Assembly (NCBI GenBank): GCA_946402275.1
Contig: CAMIVY010000011.1
Coordinates: 1 to 64,000 of the forward strand
Length of the DNA: 64,000 nucleotides
Reading direction: 5' to 3'
DNA from: an uncultured Prevotella sp.
Lineage (GTDB): Bacteria; Bacteroidota; Bacteroidia; Bacteroidales; Bacteroidaceae
The position numbers and the translations under genes were made by a program. The number at the start of each line of letters is the position of its first letter. Position 1 is the stretch's first letter. Of the stretch, positions 61,081-64,000 are shown in pieces. The notes under the pieces were generated by a model. The model was given only the letters and a program-made list of their open reading frames with translations. It did no database searches and was not told the origin of the DNA.

Positions 61081-63228
61081 TCATTCGTCTTGTTGCTGGG
61101 CAGCCTTTGCGGCTTCTTTTGCTGCTTTTCGAGCTTCCTTCTCAGCCCGCCGTGCTGCATCTCGGGCATCCCTCTCAGCCTGTCGGGCTGCTTTTGCAGC
61201 CTCCTTTTCAGCCTTTCTGGCAGCTCTCTCTTCTTCCCTTTGAGCTTTGAGGACTTCCCTTTCTGCATTGCGAGCAACCCTTTCCTCTGCTCTTTGAGCA
61301 ATACGGGCAGCCTTGAGTTCGGCATCTGAGACTTCAGGCTCTTCACGTTTTGCCTTTTTTCCACCCAGCAGGCCATGGAACTTGAGTTTCGGCTTTATCT
61401 TTATTTTATTCATCTCGTTGGTGTTGGTGAACGAGAACGTGCAGAGCACGTCAAGACGCTTACCACGAATGTTCACATCGCCTTCAGCCACGGCACCGTT
61501 ACTCTTGATGGAAACCACGGTATTACGAACGTGAATCAACTTGTATTTAGCATCATTAACCTCAGCATACACCTCGCCCATAGGCAGTTTTCCGCCCACC
61601 TTGCGACGCATAATGGCAGTTCGGGGCTTGGAGATATCGAACTTGAAGGTAGCCTGACACGACACTTTCTTTAGGTCGGGCATATCCATCGCCTGTCCCA
61701 GTTCAAAAGAATCAGTACGAACGGTACCTTCTACATATTTTGTATTCTCATTCAGGGCAAAGCTGAAGTTGATATTACCCGGTTTGGTTATTAGAAGACC
61801 TGCAAATTGCTCACGCTTCCACAACACGTCGAAAGTTCCTATATAACCAATAGTTCCTAGGTTATGAAGCTGTTTCATCATAAACTTCTTAACGGGGAAA
61901 TGGCTGATGATACGCTCCTTGGAATCACCTTGAGCCGTCATGCGGTTCACATCAAAATGCACATGCAACTTATACTTGTCCTTGAGACCACTGATATAGC
62001 CCTTGGCATTGATGGTAAGGTCTTTCTGCTTCGTATTAACCTTGACATTGCTGAACTGCATACCCTCGTCGTTGCCAGTCAAAGTGGTTTGAAGATACAG
62101 GGGTTCCGTGAAGTTCTTCAAGACAGGAGCAAATACGCGTGAGATGTCCTTCAGCAAGGTAGAACCCGTAATGAGCGAGGTCTTATAGGCTAACTTGCGT
62201 CCCTGCTTCTTGCTGGGCAACTGCAAGGTGGCTTCGTCGAACTTTAAGGTGGTATTAGGCAGGCTGATTCTAAACTTCTTGATATGAGCCACCTTCTTAT
62301 TGGCTTCTATATGAGCCTTCAACTCGCGGACATCAATGCCTGAGACGGAATCCTTAACCTGACAACGAGTAATTTCAGCCACCACACTATCCTTTCCCGT
62401 GTAAAGCACATTAACATCCATTTCAGCAAGGAGGTCCAAATGACCTACATCGAAGAAACCGCGCTTAGGCTTGCCGGCATTCTTGCGCGGCTTACCATTG
62501 TCGGTGATATAGCGGATGCCTCCGATGTTCAACAGATGCTGTTCATCATGGTTGGACAAACGGATGGTGCCGATGTGCAAACGGGTATCAACAAGTCCCT
62601 TCTTGGTCTTTTGTATCCACGAAGAAGCCAGGTCGTGCACCTCGCCCATCAGCATATCATTCTTATCCTTGCGGATGAACAGGCTACCTAGTGAAGCTGA
62701 CTCTTTGTTGTAGGTCACCTTGATATCCTCGAGTTTCACCTTATCGAAGTCAATGTTCATCTTATGTTTCTTCACAGTGTCCTTTTTCACCTCCTGAGCC
62801 TTCTTTTTATGCTTTTTCTTGAAAGCATCAATGAAGAACTGATAGTTGGCTACTGTATCCGTCGAGTCCTTATAGAGATGAGCCTCCAATCCCTTCACTT
62901 TGGCATCAGTAATCCTGATTTCACGGTCAAGAAGACGCCAAAGGTCGAGTTCTACTCCCAATTCTTTCAATATAAACATTTTGCGGTGCTGAAGGTCTTC
63001 TATCTCCACATCTTCGAGTCGGATATCCTGTCCGATAAGCCTCACTTGGAACCTGCCAACCTTCACTTCCGTCTGCAGTTTCTCCTTCAGTGCCCCAACG
63101 GCTTCTTCCACCAAACGACCTTGAACCATGCTGGTGTTTAATAACAAGACAGCAACTACCAACAGCAAAACAATGCCCAGCAAGGTGCCAGCCAACCATC
63201 TCAACAATCGCTTCATCGTTTTCTTCAT
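61081..63228 (-). CDS. AsmA-like inner-membrane protein with charged repetitive tail
   Basis: 715 residues. One N-terminal transmembrane anchor (about 8-30, LAGTLLGIVLLLVVAVLLLN), followed by the AsmA/TamB-type N-terminal pattern (GRLVEEAVGALKEKLQTEVK, VGRFQVRLIGQDIRLEDVEI) and long beta-rich periplasmic repeats. Such proteins bridge the envelope and are thought to move phospholipid. The family's large C-terminal domain is absent. Instead the last 75 residues are an Arg/Lys/Glu/Ala-rich helical repeat (AERDARDAARRAEKEARKAA type), an unusual ending for a periplasmic protein. It is followed on the same strand by nothing within the window; the upstream thioredoxin-like gene ends 7 bp before its start. 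Confidence 0.75.
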   Translation of the reverse strand: MKKTMKRLLRWLAGTLLGIVLLLVVAVLLLNTSMVQGRLVEEAVGALKEKLQTEVKVGRFQVRLIGQDIRLEDVEIEDLQHRKMFILKELGVELDLWRLLDREIRITDAKVKGLEAHLYKDSTDTVANYQFFIDAFKKKHKKKAQEVKKDTVKKHKMNIDFDKVKLEDIKVTYNKESASLGSLFIRKDKNDMLMGEVHDLASSWIQKTKKGLVDTRLHIGTIRLSNHDEQHLLNIGGIRYITDNGKPRKNAGKPKRGFFDVGHLDLLAEMDVNVLYTGKDSVVAEITRCQVKDSVSGIDVRELKAHIEANKKVAHIKKFRISLPNTTLKFDEATLQLPSKKQGRKLAYKTSLITGSTLLKDISRVFAPVLKNFTEPLYLQTTLTGNDEGMQFSNVKVNTKQKDLTINAKGYISGLKDKYKLHVHFDVNRMTAQGDSKERIISHFPVKKFMMKQLHNLGTIGYIGTFDVLWKREQFAGLLITKPGNINFSFALNENTKYVEGTVRTDSFELGQAMDMPDLKKVSCQATFKFDISKPRTAIMRRKVGGKLPMGEVYAEVNDAKYKLIHVRNTVVSIKSNGAVAEGDVNIRGKRLDVLCTFSFTNTNEMNKIKIKPKLKFHGLLGGKKAKREEPEVSDAELKAARIAQRAEERVARNAEREVLKAQREEERAARKAEKEAAKAARQAERDARDAARRAEKEARKAAKEAAKAAQQQDE

Positions 63229-63235
63229 TTTTTTC

Positions 63236-64000
63236 TTAATCTAGCAGGGCATTTACTTTATTCTTCAGCATCAGTTCGTTCACACGCCCCTCCAGCTTCT
63301 GAGGCTGCAGGTTGCGTTCTAATATGACACCTTTCTCATCGATAATCAGGTTTGCAGGCACATCAGCCAGTCCGAATTTAGCCAACAGAGGAGTTTCCCA
63401 CATACGCCCATCGCAAATGGTGGACCATTTCAGCGAATCGCGTTCCACGAGATTCTTGCATTCTGCAGGACGCCCGTCAATGCAAATGCTAAGAATCCCC
63501 AGTTTGTCGCCATACTTATCCTTGAGTACTTTTAATTTACGCTGCTGGTCCATGCTGTTATAGCTCCATGTGGCCCAAACAGACACTACGTTTAACTTGC
63601 TCTTCAGGTTTTTCTCCGACACCTTACGTCCTTTCACATCAGTAGCTGTAAAGGCTGCCAGTTTGCTTTTCAACGCCCCACCCTGCAAGTTTCTCAACTG
63701 TTTCTGCAAACGCATCAGTTGACCGTTCTCAGGATTTTCCTTCAGCATCATGTTCACCAGTTTCTGGGCCTGCCGGTAGTCCGGTGTGTGTGTCAGGAGG
63801 AAATAGCGTTGCAACAGGTAGATGCTGGTTGGTGATTCCAGGTGCTCCTTGATATATTCACTGACCACTTTAGGCACATCAGGAGGAGCCGTCTCGTTCA
63901 GCTCCATTCGCAATTCCGTCATGCGCTCATTGTCGTCAGTTCCCTCGATAATCATTTCCTTCAAGTGAGTGGCATCACCTTTGATATGTACCTTCTCGCC
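63236..64000 (-). CDS. Thioredoxin/TlpA-like protein without active-site cysteines (partial at window edge)
   Basis: The reading frame is open to the last base of the window, so the N-terminus lies outside; 254 codons are visible. The first part (from GEKVHIKGDATHL) looks like the DUF4369-type domain common in Bacteroidetes thiol-disulfide proteins. A TlpA/AhpC-like fold follows (FTATDVKGRKVSEKNLKSKL, LNVVSVWATWSYNSMDQQRK). Where relatives have WCxPC, this protein has WSYNS, so both redox cysteines are absent and disulfide exchange is unlikely. It may have a structural or binding role. It is probably in an operon with the AsmA-like gene 7 bp downstream. Confidence 0.75.
   Translation of the reverse strand, partial: GEKVHIKGDATHLKEMIIEGTDDNERMTELRMELNETAPPDVPKVVSEYIKEHLESPTSIYLLQRYFLLTHTPDYRQAQKLVNMMLKENPENGQLMRLQKQLRNLQGGALKSKLAAFTATDVKGRKVSEKNLKSKLNVVSVWATWSYNSMDQQRKLKVLKDKYGDKLGILSICIDGRPAECKNLVERDSLKWSTICDGRMWETPLLAKFGLADVPANLIIDEKGVILERNLQPQKLEGRVNELMLKNKVNALLD

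Overview
The window is a chromosomal stretch of a Bacteroidetes bacterium, most likely a gut or rumen Prevotella/Segatella-like member of the Bacteroidales. The grounds are promoters of the TTTG-N20-TAnnTTTG type, SusC/SusD pairs, secreted enzymes ending in a Prevotella-style 'DLQGR...KGL.I..G..V.KVIIK' C-terminal sorting domain, a PorT-like protein, and a lone Reg_prop/AraC-type polysaccharide sensor. No tRNA, rRNA or CRISPR array was recognised.

Layout. 1-2.1 kb: a MobV relaxase gene behind a hairpin-rich oriT-like region, then a RAYT-derived palindromic mini-element and a rod-shaped structured RNA candidate. 2.2-8.4 kb: an AAC(3)-like acetyltransferase and a membrane-anchored GH13 amylase facing a LuxR regulator, a truncated TPR sensor, and an Abi_2 HEPN gene with a structured leader. 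8.4-12.7 kb: a membrane protein of unknown function, GltS, and a short TonB-receptor-like barrel. 12.8-19.8 kb: a sugar-acid catabolic locus (DapA-type aldolase, SSS symporter, AraC regulator, Fe-ADH, PdxA2-like dehydrogenase, DUF1537 kinase) interrupted by two adjacent 42-bp tandem arrays. 19.8-24.4 kb: a SIMPL protein, an M6 metalloprotease, a HEPN-MNT toxin-antitoxin pair, a small gene and spaced palindromes.

24.3-41.3 kb holds the most striking object. Two divergent operons, each SusC, SusD, surface lipoprotein and C10 cysteine protease, are arranged as mirror images around a tyrosine recombinase gene. The recombinase and one outward-facing promoter lie between two inverted identical 21-bp sites with a two-arm core (ACCTCC-GGGAA-GGAGGT). 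As read here the promoter drives the left operon and the right operon has none. Inversion of about 1.3 kb would swap them. This looks like a self-contained either/or phase switch for two outer-membrane uptake/protease systems. Long inverted homologies also bound the whole 17-kb block.

41.3-47.6 kb is mostly housekeeping: a HATPase/STAS-like pair, ferredoxin, PorT, a split 5'-nucleotidase, ribosomal protein L19 and a stand-alone AICAR transformylase. 47.6-61.1 kb is a pectin-related region (GH53 galactanase, Reg_prop/AraC regulator, CE8 pectinesterase, GH95) with full-length comM at one side and a diverged comM 3' fragment at the other, as if a block had been inserted at comM. The window ends with an AsmA-like protein and a Cys-less TlpA-like protein that runs off the edge.

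All functions are assigned from sequence recognition alone; no database search was run.
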